From the NCBI RefSeq assembly GCF_014905175.1, contig NC_057790.1:8928001-8992000 (forward strand): a DNA stretch of 64,000 bases, read 5' to 3'. The notes under the pieces were generated by a model. That model was not told the DNA's origin. It made no database searches and was given only the letters and a program-made list of their open reading frames with translations. Below, one piece after another: positions 46,066 through 56,038 of the stretch; positions within the stretch are counted from its first letter, which is position 1, and the number at the start of each line of letters is the position of its first letter. Origin of the DNA: Aphidius gifuensis. Lineage: Eukaryota; Arthropoda; Insecta; Hymenoptera; Braconidae. The position numbers and the translations under genes are program-made.

Positions 46066-46833
46066 ATGGAATTTCAAGAACAACCATTAAAGTTGCCAGT
46101 CATCAATTTTGATCAAATTGTGCAAAAAACTGCTCCAAAAAAACCATGTGAAAAAAGACATGGAAGTTTATTATTGAATAGTGTGAGAGGTGTATTTTGT
46201 GGACCTTCAAATCCTGGCAAAACAAACGCTCTTTTTGCAATAATAATTCACCCAAATGGATTAAGATTTAAGAATGTTTATGTGTATTCCAAATCGCTTA
46301 ATCAGCCAAAGTACAAATTTCTCGAAAAAATTATTAATAATGTTGAAGAAATTGGTTATTTTCCATTCAATGAACATGAGAAAGTTATTCAACCTGAAGA
46401 AGCTAGACGAAATTCACTGATGATTTTCGATGATATATCTACAGAAAAACAAGATAATGTTCGAGCATTTTTCTGCATGGGTAGACATCAAGCAGTTGAT
46501 AGTTTTTATTTATCTCAGACCTATGCTCACATACCCAAACATTTGGTGAGAGATAATGCCAATTTTTTCGTACTTTTTCGTCAAGATGAAAGAAATTTGA
46601 AGCATGTATACAATGATCATGTAAATACTGACATGGAATTTGTAAAATTCCGCATTATATGCTCGACATGTTGGAATAAAGATAAATATGGATTCCTTGT
46701 GATTGACAAAGATAGTGATATTAATAATGGCCGATACAGGAGAGGTTTTGATTGTTATATTAACATTACAAACGATTCTGCTGAAAATACAGTTTCTCCC
46801 TCTGCTACCACCACTGGTACATCTACTATCTAA
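46066..46833 (+). CDS. Polinton packaging ATPase (FtsK/HerA, A32-like)
   Basis: Intact 255-residue protein. Walker A GPSNPGKT at residues 46-53, Walker B LMIFDD at 118-123, sensor YLSQTY near 148-153, and an arginine-rich C-terminal third. Proline replaces the usual Cys/Gly in the P-loop, at a variable site. It would pump element DNA into capsids. It starts about 75 bp from the divergent PLA2 gene, so the two probably share a promoter region (45990-46065). Confidence 0.9.
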   Translation: MEFQEQPLKLPVINFDQIVQKTAPKKPCEKRHGSLLLNSVRGVFCGPSNPGKTNALFAIIIHPNGLRFKNVYVYSKSLNQPKYKFLEKIINNVEEIGYFPFNEHEKVIQPEEARRNSLMIFDDISTEKQDNVRAFFCMGRHQAVDSFYLSQTYAHIPKHLVRDNANFFVLFRQDERNLKHVYNDHVNTDMEFVKFRIICSTCWNKDKYGFLVIDKDSDINNGRYRRGFDCYINITNDSAENTVSPSATTTGTSTI

Positions 46834-46906
46834 AAAAATATCAGATAATTTAGAGTAATATTATACGATATATAGTAAAAATTCCAAAATAAAAGACAGT
46901 AGGATT

Positions 46907-47968
46907 GTGTACTGTGAACTGTCAACAGCATCATTATCTATCATGAAGCATACAAACTTACATGCTGAAAAATCATTATTGCATGAAATTGAAAAAGCAA
47001 GTGACTCTATAAGACGTAAACATAAATCAATTAAATATGGTCGAGTTGAAAATGAAAGAATAACAAGTGAGGTGTTAGGACCCATCACTGAACCTTTAAA
47101 AAAAATGCTAGCAGATGTATCAAAACAAAAACCAGCACGAAGTTCCAGTAAAAATCAAGCAGAAAAAAAAAATAATGCTCAAAGAAAAGAAGAAGAATAC
47201 ACGACAGAAGAAGAAGAATACGAGACAGAAGGAGAAGACGAAAAATCAATATTGACAAATAATGACGAAAAAATTGATATTGATCCGTTAACTTTTCATA
47301 AGAATAATGTTAGTGATGCTGATGATGATGACACAGACGAAGATATAACGGAGAAAAAAAAAAAAATTTGGATGATGAAGAAGCACCTTGAAAGGCAAAA
47401 ATCAATAAATTCTCATGACAAGGCTCAAAATACAATGTACACCATTCAAAAATTAAAAAACAATAAATTATTGTTTGGTAATTCAATGATTGAAATAAAA
47501 AATCATCATATTTATGTGAAAGATAAAATTTATCCGGCTACTCAAGGTCTCTTGGAGTTATTATTTCAACAATCACCTAATGCATCTATTATTCGGAAAG
47601 TTGATCGAGAAATTTTTATTGAAATTATAAAATTAACAAATGCACATCGTAAAAATTTCAAACCTGATGGTGCATTTCTGACAAACAGGACACAAAAATA
47701 TAAAAATTATGTATCACTGTTTGTCAAGTCTTTGAGAAAACAAAAAGTAGAGAGCAAAAAAGGTTCAGCACTTGTATTACCAAAATACAAAACACTACAA
47801 AAAAATAAGAAAATAAATAATACAAATTATATATATTGGGATGATCCCAATGAGCTTGTCAATCGTCTTCAATTACTTGTAGCTTCAGAAAAAGCTGGCA
47901 ATAATAGTCACGCTAATGAAATTCTTTCAATTATTGAAGAATTAAGAGAAGCTGGTATTATTTGTTAA
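46907..47968 (+). CDS. DUF8207-like Polinton protein
   Basis: Open from 46907; the ATG at 46943 (MKHTNLHAEKSL) is the likelier start. N-terminal third is helical and basic, the middle (residues 85-160) is acidic with EEEYETEGEDE and DADDDDTDED runs, and the C-terminal domain reads YPATQGLLELLF, ITNAHRKNF-type LTNAHRKNF, YIYWDDPNELVNRLQLL and AGNNSHANEILSIIEELREAGI. The C-terminal pattern is the one I know as DUF8207 in insect mobile-element proteins. Function unknown; the position next to ATPase suggests a virion or DNA-binding role. Intact. Confidence 0.7.
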   Translation: MYCELSTASLSIMKHTNLHAEKSLLHEIEKASDSIRRKHKSIKYGRVENERITSEVLGPITEPLKKMLADVSKQKPARSSSKNQAEKKNNAQRKEEEYTTEEEEYETEGEDEKSILTNNDEKIDIDPLTFHKNNVSDADDDDTDEDITEKKKKIWMMKKHLERQKSINSHDKAQNTMYTIQKLKNNKLLFGNSMIEIKNHHIYVKDKIYPATQGLLELLFQQSPNASIIRKVDREIFIEIIKLTNAHRKNFKPDGAFLTNRTQKYKNYVSLFVKSLRKQKVESKKGSALVLPKYKTLQKNKKINNTNYIYWDDPNELVNRLQLLVASEKAGNNSHANEILSIIEELREAGIIC

Positions 47969-48026
47969 TATATATGTTCATTAAGTCTTTAATGTACAGT
48001 CATTAAAAGGACATTGGAGTGGAATA

Positions 48027-48458
48027 ATGTCTAGTGTTGATATATTTGGACGTCAATTATCAAATAAACGAAAATATTCTATCGGAGGAAAAAGTGATGG
48101 CGATACAATAAGAGGACCACCTGGAGAAGGTTTCAAATTTACAGAAGACGGAAATTATGACATTGCAGAAAAAAAATTATGTCACATTGCCGATGCTCAA
48201 GACATGAATGATGCTGTCTCAAAAAAAGTAGCACTGATTTTGATTAAGAATGAAACTAATAATCAACTTAGAATAATGCAAGAAGATGGTCAAAAATATA
48301 TCACTGAAGTCATTAGTAAACTGACAATCAAAGTGGACACATTGCAAAAAAGTGTTGAAAAATCACGTCATACATTAGATGAGCTGAGTACAGAAGTTGC
48401 AAGTATATCTCACTATTTGACAGAAAATTTGGGAGTACGTTTAGAAAATCAAAAATAA
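48027..48458 (+). CDS. Small coiled-coil protein of the Polinton, possible fibre-like
   Basis: 143 residues, intact. Starts MSSVDIFGRQLS; residues 30-60 have a GPPGEGFKFTEDGNYDIAEK segment that resembles the start of trimeric shaft proteins, followed by a long amphipathic helix (residues 80-135) with heptad spacing. Overall shape suggests an oligomeric stalk or fibre. Two bases separate it from the integrase ORF. Role inferred only from shape and position. Confidence 0.5.
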   Translation: MSSVDIFGRQLSNKRKYSIGGKSDGDTIRGPPGEGFKFTEDGNYDIAEKKLCHIADAQDMNDAVSKKVALILIKNETNNQLRIMQEDGQKYITEVISKLTIKVDTLQKSVEKSRHTLDELSTEVASISHYLTENLGVRLENQK

Positions 48459-48460
48459 AA

Positions 48461-48931
48461 ATGAATAAAACAAAAAAAAATAATAAAAAAGAAGACAATA
48501 AGTATTTGAGAAGCGTTGTGGCACATGAGCTACACAAGCCTGCTCGCAGATATTATCAACGTAGACATGTTGACATTAGAGCTCTCGATGAAACATGGCA
48601 ATGTGATCTTGTCGACATGAGTGCATATGCTACCGTAAATGAAAATTATAAGTTTATACTTACAATAATTGATAATTTTTCCAAATATGCATTTGCTGTA
48701 CCACTCAAGACAAAAAGTGCAAAAGATGTTACTGCAGCGATAAAATCTGTTTTCCTGAAAGGTCGATATCCAAAAAAACATTTACATGTCGATCAAGGCA
48801 AAGAATTTTACAACAGTGAATTTAAGAATCTCATGAAAAAATATAATATAAATATGTACTCAACATATAGTACTTTAAAAGCAAGTATAGTCGAAAGGTT
48901 TAATAGAACCCTGAAAAATCAAACAATTTAA
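48461..48931 (+). CDS. Polinton integrase (retroviral-type), C-terminally truncated
   Basis: 156 residues. WQCDLVDM (first Asp at 49), HVDQGKEF (second Asp at 111) and KASIVERFNRT (Glu at 145) give a complete DDE core with 33 residues between the last two, as in relatives. It stops just after LKNQTI; the chromodomain-containing C-terminus is missing and is replaced by unrelated sequence with a tRNA-like piece at 48945. The enzyme would join element ends to target DNA. The N-terminus is short: the zinc domain seems absent or outside this ORF. Confidence 0.85.
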   Translation: MNKTKKNNKKEDNKYLRSVVAHELHKPARRYYQRRHVDIRALDETWQCDLVDMSAYATVNENYKFILTIIDNFSKYAFAVPLKTKSAKDVTAAIKSVFLKGRYPKKHLHVDQGKEFYNSEFKNLMKKYNINMYSTYSTLKASIVERFNRTLKNQTI

Positions 48932-48944
48932 AAAGTTATCCATT

Positions 48945-48973
48945 GGTCGTTGGTTCAAACCCGGCTCAAAGGA
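48945..48973 (+). other. tRNA-Tyr-like 3' half
   Basis: GGTCGTTGGTTCAAACCCGG followed by CTCAAAGGA differs at about four sites from the 3' part of eukaryotic tRNA-Tyr (B box plus acceptor). It lies immediately after the truncated integrase and before the right TIR. Only the 3' half is visible. Confidence 0.5.
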
Positions 48974-49035
48974 ATGTTTTTTTTGTTATTTAATGAGACA
49001 GGACATAAGACATGGGAACATACGAATTGGGAACA

Positions 49036-49254
49036 TGGGACATGAGAAATCGCACGTTAAAATGACAAAATTTTTTAAATCTGTTTTACCGACACATGGC
49101 AATTGAAAATTCAAACCATCAAATGACAAATTTTTTTACCATCTCTGCATTATCAACAACTGGGAATTCAAATGACAAGTTTCTTTACCAGCCCTGTTTT
49201 ACCGAACGAGTTGCAGTCCCCTGTCCCCTCGCCGATCTACTATTTTTCGACCTC
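49036..49254 (-). repeat. Polinton right TIR
   Basis: Inverted copy of 36038-36260, ending ...GATCTACTATTTTTCGACCTCCT. Confidence 0.92.
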
Positions 49255-49261
49255 CTACGGG

Positions 49262-49470
49262 AACTTCGTTATTTTTTCTAAGTTTCTGGTTTTTTTCAAA
49301 AAATGAATTGACGCATAGAAGGACGTCGGAGTTAACTTGATGAAACTTAGAAAAAATAAGAAGCCCTGTGGTCTAGTGGTCAGGGCGTTCGCCCGGAAAG
49401 CAAAAGACCCGGGTTCGATTCCCGGCGGGGGAACTTCGTTATTTTTTCTAAGTTTCTGGTTTTTTTCAAA
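49262..49470 (+). mobile_element. tRNA-like TIR cassette, copy 2, with duplicated end
   Basis: GGGAACTTCGTTATTTTTTC and the following TAAGTTTCTGG occur at both 49259 and 49428, flanking a unit with a GAAACTTAGAAAAAATAA inverted partner at 49343 and the tRNA-like core at 49363. The unit matches the reverse complement of 25365-25535. The first copy of the end lies directly against the Polinton TIR. Confidence 0.65.
49363..49431 (+). ncRNA. tRNA-like core, second copy
   Basis: GCCCTGTGGTCTAGTGGTCA start, CCGGGTTCGATTCCCGG T-arm, end CGGGGGAA. The A and B boxes resemble tRNA-Glu. The anticodon stem (TTCGC/GCAAA) is mispaired, unlike the 25-kb copy. Probably not a functional tRNA. Confidence 0.55.
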
Positions 49471-49609
49471 TCCTTCGGAACACTGAAAATTGAAAATAAT
49501 TCCATTAGTTTTTACAGAAAACCCAACTTGATTTTCTCATATCTTTTGTGAAATTTTCTCAGTTTTCCAAAAAAAGTATTTTCAAACATGTCAGTTTTGG
49601 TGCAACGCA

Positions 49610-50210
49610 ACTACCCAGGTAGGAGTAAACGATTGTGCCAGGCATGGCACAAGCTTGTGCACAAGACTCACATGCTTGTGTCTAGCTTGTGCGTCAAGCT
49701 TGTGCCAAGGCTCGTGTTTCGGGCTTGACACAAGCTTCCAAAAACAATTTAAAAAAGTATAAATAAATTATTATTGTTAATTTATTATTTATAACATTAA
49801 TATTTTTATTATTGTTATTTCTTTATTCAGACAATTCCAATAAACGACAATAACTAAAAGAAAAACTATGGACGTGACGCAGGATCGATTCGGATCCTCT
49901 CACGTGGAAGTCCAATGCACTATCATGTTGACCATCGGAATATTGATGAAAGTGATTTTAAAAACATCTTATATAAATAAAACCTATTGAGATTCAACAC
50001 ACAGTTTTTCCAAAAGCCTGACACGATAGCCAAAGCGTGATAATTTTTATTCAAAATTTATATAAAATTTCTATATCTCATTACTATATTTATTTTTTTC
50101 GAGTTAAATATGGTCATAAGTCAAGTCTTGTGTCAGGCTTGGTTGAACGATGGGCACTAGCTTGACACAAGGCTGTGTTACAAGGCTTGTGTGAGGCCGG
50201 GACAAATCAA
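49610..50210. repeat. Composite repeat: CAAGCTTGTGCC palindromic arrays around a tRNA-like core
   Basis: Starts CTACCCAGGTAGGAGTAAAC, then about 120 bp of GCACAAGCTTGTG/CTTGTGTC words (49630-49745), an AT-rich spacer, a minus-strand tRNA-like segment (49866-49936), another spacer, and a second word array (50115-50205). No ORF. Confidence 0.75.
49866..49936 (-). ncRNA. tRNA-like segment inside the palindromic repeat
   Basis: Minus strand GATGGTCAACATGATAGTGC, then TTGGACTT, then B-box-like GATCCGAATCGATCC. The order recalls tRNA-Gln; the stem pairing is imperfect. Confidence 0.35.
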
Positions 50211-50220
50211 GGGGACAGTC

Positions 50221-51660
50221 TCCCGAGTGGAAATTTAGTTAAGGTTCTGATCAGAACCGGATCAGGGAACCTGATTTCAAATCAGAACCGGATCAGGAAT
50301 CCTGTTCAGGAATGGATCAGAATGTAACGCTTTTTTTAGGATTCTGATCAGAACCGGAACAGGAAACCTGGCTAGATTGTAGGGTTAGAGCCAGGATACC
50401 TGAACAGGAATGGATCAGGATTCCTGACTAGATCGTAACCAGGAATCCTGTTCAGGAACGGATCAGAATGTAACGCTTTTTTTTACGATTCTGATCAGAA
50501 TCGGATCAGGAAACCTGACCAGGATACCTGATCAGGAATGGAACAGGATTCCTGATCTGGAACGGATCAAGTAATTTTTTAAAAAAAATTGTTTTTTATT
50601 AATTGATGTTTTGTAACTAATTTACTATAGCAATGTTATTGATGAAACAGATTGAACGATAAGATTGTATATACCTAACATAACTTAAATTATCTAACCA
50701 CTAGCGGGACGCGAACTCGGAACTTTCAGATTACAACTCCGGGCCTTAACACGCGCGGCCATGCCGTCTATCGATGATCTGATGTAATTTTTTGTTTTCA
50801 TAAATTACATCAGCTAAAAAAAAACTTAAATCAGAATTTGCGACGTAAATATAACGTAAAAATAAAATATAACAATTTGTTAAATTGTCCGTTGTCATTT
50901 TGTTTTAGAATTAAAATTAAAATTAAATCCAAAAAATATTTATCCTGATAGTATTCTGATCAGAATCTCATCAGGATTGCCTTTTCAGGATATGCTCAGG
51001 TTTTCTGTTCTTTTTCTGAACAGGAAAATTAAGTAAAAAAAGTCAATTTATTTGATATATTTATCCTGACAGTATTCTGGTCAGAACCTGATCAGGAAGC
51101 CTTATTCAGGATATGCTCAGGATTCCTGTTCCTTTTCTGAACAGAAAAACTGTGTGAAAAAAGTCAATTTATTAAATATATTTATCCTGATAGTATTCTA
51201 TTCAGATCCTGATCAGGAAACCTTATTCAGGATATGCTCAGGTTTTCTGTTCCTTTTCTGAACAGGAAAACTTTGTGAAAAAAGTCAATTTATTAAATAT
51301 ATTTATCCTGATAGTATTCTAGTCAGAATCTGATCAGGGAACCTTATTCAGGATACGTTCAGGTTTCCTGTTTCTTTCCTGAACAGGAAAACTCAATAAA
51401 AAAAATTAAATTATTTGATAAATTTTTCCTGATAATATCCTGGTCAGAATCTGTTCAGAAAACCTTATTCAGGATACGTTCAGGTTTCCTGTTCCTTTCC
51501 TGAACAGGAAAACTGAATAACATAAATTAAATTATTTGATAAATTTTTCCTGAAAATATCCTGGTCAGAATCTGTTCAGGAAACCTTATTCAGGATACGT
51601 TCAGGTTTCCTGTTCCTTTCCTGAACAGGAAAACTGAATAAAAAAAATTAAATTATTTGT
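50221..51660. repeat. Composite repeat: CCTGATCAGG-type arrays around a tRNA-like core
   Basis: Starts TCCCGAGTGGAAATTTAG, then words TGATCAGAACCGGATCAGG and CAGGAATCCTG to about 50575, a spacer with the tRNA-like segment, then six units of about 118 bp (50940-51660), each with TCCTGATAGTATTCT, GGATATGCTCAGG or GGATACGTTCAGG, and TCCTGAACAGGAAAACT. Later units are more alike than the first, suggesting growth at that end. Confidence 0.85.
50697..50775 (-). ncRNA. tRNA-like segment inside the palindromic repeat
   Basis: Minus strand ATGGCCGCGCGTGTTAAGGC is close to the A box of tRNA-Leu/Ser (ATGGCCGAGCGGTCTAAGGC), and CGAGTTCGCGTCCCGC is a good B box about 45 bases on. Spacing suits pol III; the acceptor stem is not intact. 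Confidence 0.45.
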
Positions 51661-51671
51661 CTAATCTGTAT

Positions 51672-52140
51672 TAATCTATTGATTAATACTTATAATGAAT
51701 AACAATTCATAAAATGTATCAGGGTCATATGATAAGACTTCTTTGTTATCGTTTTAACTTGATGTCCCCAAAACCCCCGATATTTTTTTTAAAAAAACTA
51801 TGTAATGGAGGTTTCAAGGACTTCACTTTTAAAAATTCACTTATCTTCTTAAAATAACTCAATGACTGTTTTGACGGTGGCAATAGTCGTTATATCTATT
51901 GATTAATACTTATATTGTATAACAATTCAAAAAATGTATCAGGGCCATATGATAAGACTTCTTTGTTATCATTTTAACTTGATGTCCCCAAAACCTCCGA
52001 TAGATTTTTTTAAAAAACTATGTAATGGAGGTTTCAAGGACTTTTTTTTCAAAAATTCAATTATCACTTTAATTCAACCCAATGACTGCCTTGACGGTTG
52101 CAATATTTCTTATATCTGTTGAGTAATACTTATATTGAAT
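51672..52140. repeat. 220-bp tandem repeat, two units plus start of a third
   Basis: TCTATTGATTAATACTTATA at 51675 and 51895 and TCTGTTGAGTAATACTTATA at 52115; units carry GATGTCCCCAAAACC and GGAGGTTTCAAGGAC, which can pair. Confidence 0.8.
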
Positions 52141-52539
52141 GACAATTTATAAATGTGTTAGGGCCATATGATAGGACTTGAAGATAAAACACTATTTATA
52201 TATCCTACATGATGTCCTCGAACCCTTTTATTATATTTTTTTATCCGGATTATGTTGGTCGTTCTAAAGACTCTTCATAGAACTTGAACGAACTAATGAT
52301 AGAAAATAGAGTACAGAGTTATGACTGTTTAGAAAACGTGTATAACATCATCTACTTCTACGAAGTGGACTGAATCCGAGTAAATCACGAGAAAATTGAA
52401 AAATATCAGAGAAAAACGGAAAAATATCATAGAATAAAAGAAATATTAGAAGAAAAATTTTTGAACTTGCAATTAAAGAGTTCTGAGAGTAAACATACAA
52501 TGCGGCCATTTTTTAAGTCATACTTAACGATTGTATGAA

Positions 52540-54460
52540 TTTCAGTTTGGGCTTCAAGTTCCTAAAAGCGCTAACGGAAGAAGTTTATGGTTTAGTACGT
52601 TCTGTGGACACCAATAAAAATTAAGTAGAACTTGTAACAAAGACAACAGTCTTTCTCTAAATACCTACTGTCTAACAAATAGTTTCAGTTATTGCTATCA
52701 AAACGAATTCAGTTTCGGTTTTCCCGAAGGTATCTAAGAATTTCTAATGCTACTCAATCAAGGCGGTATCTCGTTGTTCAGACTACTGGTTTGAGGTGAT
52801 CAATCATTTCTGAGGTTTCGGAAAACCGGGAAAAATTGTCTCAACTTTCGATATTAAAAAAATACAAAACGACCGTCTTCCCAATCAACGCGTTTTTCGT
52901 CGGAGAATTTCCTTATATTTTGGTTTTATGTGATAGTCCTTATGATTCGATTCGTCGAATAAATTATTGAAACTATAATAAATTACAGTGTAGAAGAATG
53001 GCCTTATTTCGATTTTGAAATATTTATTTTATAATTTCCGGTATAGGCTGCAAGTCCTCAAAACTACCGTTCTACGAATAAAAAACTTTCGCAGTATGGT
53101 GGTTTTGAGGACGTCTCAAAATTACGTCGTTAATTCCGTTTTAATTCAAGTATGGTTTAAGATTATCAGAAAGGTTCTATGAAATTTCCAAACCCGCAGG
53201 TCTCGTGTACACCGAGAAAGTTTGAGTAGACTTGTAACATAGACAACGGTCTTTCTCTAAATACCTACTGTCTAACAAATAGTTCCAGTTATTGCTATCG
53301 AAACAAATTAAGTTCCGGTTTTCCCGAAGGTATCTAAGAATTTTTAATGCTACTTAATCAAGGTGGTATCTCGTTGTTCAGGCTACTGGTTCAAAGTGAT
53401 CAATCATTTCTGAGGTTCCGGAAAACCGGGAAAAATTGTCTCAACTTTCTATGTTAAAAGAATACAGAACGACCGTCTTTCCTGTCAACGCGTTTTTCGT
53501 CGTAAAATTTCCTTATATTTTGGTTTTATGTGATCGTCCTTATGATTCGATTCGTTCAATAAATTATTAAAACTAAAATAAATTACAGTGTAGAAGAATG
53601 ACCTCATTTCAAGTTTCAAAGATTTATTTTATAATTTTCGGTATAGGCTGCAAGTCCTCAAAACCACCGTTCTACGAATAAAAAACTTTCGTAGTATGGT
53701 GATTTTGAGGACGTCTCAAAATTACATCGTTGATTCCGTTTTGATTTGAGTATGGTTTGAGATTATCAGAAAAGTTCTATGAAATTTCCAAACCCGCACG
53801 TTCCGTCGACACCAAGAAAGTTTGAGTAGAACTTGTAACATAGACAACCGTCTTTCTCTAAATACCTACTGTCTAACAAATAGTATGAGTTATTGCTATA
53901 GACAGGAATTCAGTTTCGGTTTTCCCGAAGGTATCTAAGAATTTCTAATGCTACTAAATCAAGGCGGTATCTCGTTTTTCAGGCTACTGGTTCAAGGTGT
54001 TCAATCATTTTTTGAGGTTCCGGAAAACCGGAAAAAATCGTCTCAACTTTTCATGTCGAAAAAATACAGAACGACCGTCTTTCCAGTCAACGCGTTTTTC
54101 GTCGGAGAATTTCCTTATATTCTGGTCTCGTGTGATAGTCTTTAGGATTTGATTTGTCCAATAAATTATTAAAACTATAACAAGTTACAGTGTAGAAGAA
54201 TGGCTCCATTTTAAGTTGCTAAGATTTATTTTATAATTTCCGGTATAGGCTGCAAGTCCTCAAAACCACCGTTCTACGACTAAAAAAATTTCATAGTATG
54301 GTGGTTTTGAGGACGTTTTGAAATTACGTCGTTAATTCCGTTTATATTTGAGTATCGTTTGAGATTATCAGAAAGCTTCTATGAAATTTCTAAACCTCTA
54401 CGTTCTGTGGACACAAAGAAAGCTTCAGTAGAACTCGTAACAAATATAATATCTTTTTAT
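52540..54460. repeat. 600-bp satellite, three units
   Basis: Corresponding points at 52611, 53210, 53810 and 54411 (ACACC/AAGAAAG...GTAGAACTTGTAAC). Every unit contains an inverted pair GTCCTCAAAACCACCGTTCT and TGGTGGTTTTGAGGAC around a 30-bp loop. Short ORFs within units are not conserved as frames between units. Confidence 0.88.
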
Positions 54461-54754
54461 TATTTAAATTTTAGCATATGCCCTCAAAACAACCATTCCA
54501 CAATTATAAAAATTGTATGTAACGGTGCTTTCGAGGACTTTCAACAATTATTTGATGAACAATTTTTTTTTTGTGTTTTCTGAAAAAACTTGTTGTTATG
54601 TCTTATAGATTACAGATATCCGTAAAGATTCTCAAAAACGAGTACATATTCTGCATATTCCTGTGCATTTTCTATTTTTACAAATATATGCTATTACTAT
54701 TGTTTAGAAAAATGTAAACAATAATGGCAGTATGCTACTACACTGACGTCATCC

Positions 54755-54850
54755 TACGACAGCTCTACGACAGCTTACGACAGCTTACTACATGCTGTCG
54801 TATGATGTCGTAGGCCTGTCGTAAGGATGTCTTAAGGATGTCGTAAGGCA
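54755..54850. repeat. Palindromic-word array, TACGACAGC/GCTGTCGTA type
   Basis: About 95 bp of CGACAGCTTACGACAGC words on the left and their reverse complement on the right (TGTCGTAAGGATGTCGTAAG). Confidence 0.75.
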
Positions 54851-56038
54851 ATGTAGTGAGTGTGAATCCACCTTAACAGTTGGAGTGAAATGAAAAAACC
54901 AAAAAAAGAGCATCATATCCTTTGACGGATGTGAGCCTGACTCCATTACTATAATAAGCGCAATGGTAGATTATGTATAGTATATACTATACTATAATAG
55001 GTTATCCAGCGGTCGATTACTGTTAACATGAGGTAATTTTGAATATTAATAAATTAGAAGATGTCTTTTATAAGTAAAAAAAAAAATATATATATTGAAT
55101 GAAAATACAAAATCAATTTATTTTATATTTGGAGAAAATCTCAAGTAAATTTAAAATATATACCTATTTGGACAGACATAATCAAAATTGTTTCAAAATT
55201 TACTTTTTGTTTTTTTTTTGTAAATTTTTTTAAATAATGAATCAAATATAACATTGTGTTTTTTTGTTTCAATTAAACTATGAAACACATACTTTTTACC
55301 TTAAAAAATCTAAAAATGACATTGTCTACAAATTCTAACAGGTATAACTGAAATTTATTTACAATTTACTTTTTTTTGTAAATAGACAATGAAATTTTTT
55401 TTTTTTTTTTTTCATAAACATTAGTCAGTTAAACGTTTCAGCTGCATATATTACTTTTTAATTATATTATGTTTTTATAATATTTATCTTTTTTGAATAA
55501 TTTGTAGTTATCCTAATCATATCAAGTCGTGAGATTTTTTTTATGAGATATTTTTTCTAAATAAAAAGTAAATATAATTTATATTTCAATTATATTTTTC
55601 AAAATTATAAAGTAAATTGAAAATTTACGTCATTTAAATTCGTAAAAAGATATAACTCAAATTTATTTTTGATTTACTTTTCTTTTGTAAATTTTTATGA
55701 GTAATATAAGTATAGTCAATAAAATAATTAGTCAGTTAAACGTTTCCGCTGCACATATATAACAAATAATTTTTATTATTAGTAATTATAATCATTAGTA
55801 AATAATTTATTACAAATAACCAAATATTCGCCATTATATTCCAAATAAAAAATGATATATATCTATTTATTGCAATTTTAACTATAAAATTTGAAGATTA
55901 AAGATACAAATGTAATCAACTTGAGGGAGATTTTTCGGAAAAATGTATTTAAATACAAATATAACTTTTTAGTCAAATTTATAATTTACTTTATATTTTT
56001 TAAAAATAATCAGATATAAATAAAATTTACTTTATATT
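54851..56038. other. AT-rich stretch with a 310-bp direct duplication
   Basis: TTAGTCAGTTAAACGTTTC(A/C)GCTGCA occurs at about 55423 and 55732, each preceded by a similar region of AAATTTA and TACTTTT words. No gene seen. Confidence 0.5.

Larger units (their letters stand above)
36038..49254. mobile_element. Polinton/Maverick DNA transposon (13.2 kb)
   Basis: TIRs of about 220 bp at both ends and the core gene set of Polintons: polymerase B, integrase, packaging ATPase, adenain-type protease, major and minor capsid proteins, plus auxiliary ORFs. Gene order left to right: polB (+), exonuclease-like (+), MCP (-), minor capsid (-), protease/lytic/PLA2 chain (-), ATPase (+), DUF8207-like (+), coiled-coil (+), integrase (+). 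No clear 6-bp target duplication: GATCAG on the left and ACGGGA on the right. Several genes are interrupted, so it is probably non-autonomous now. Confidence 0.92.

Noticed and set aside
36032..49260. 6-bp Polinton target duplication
   Set aside because: GATCAG on the left and ACGGGA on the right do not match under any one- or two-base shift I tried.
54359..54583. 74-codon ORF at the end of the 600-bp satellite
   Set aside because: Frame is not conserved in the other satellite units.
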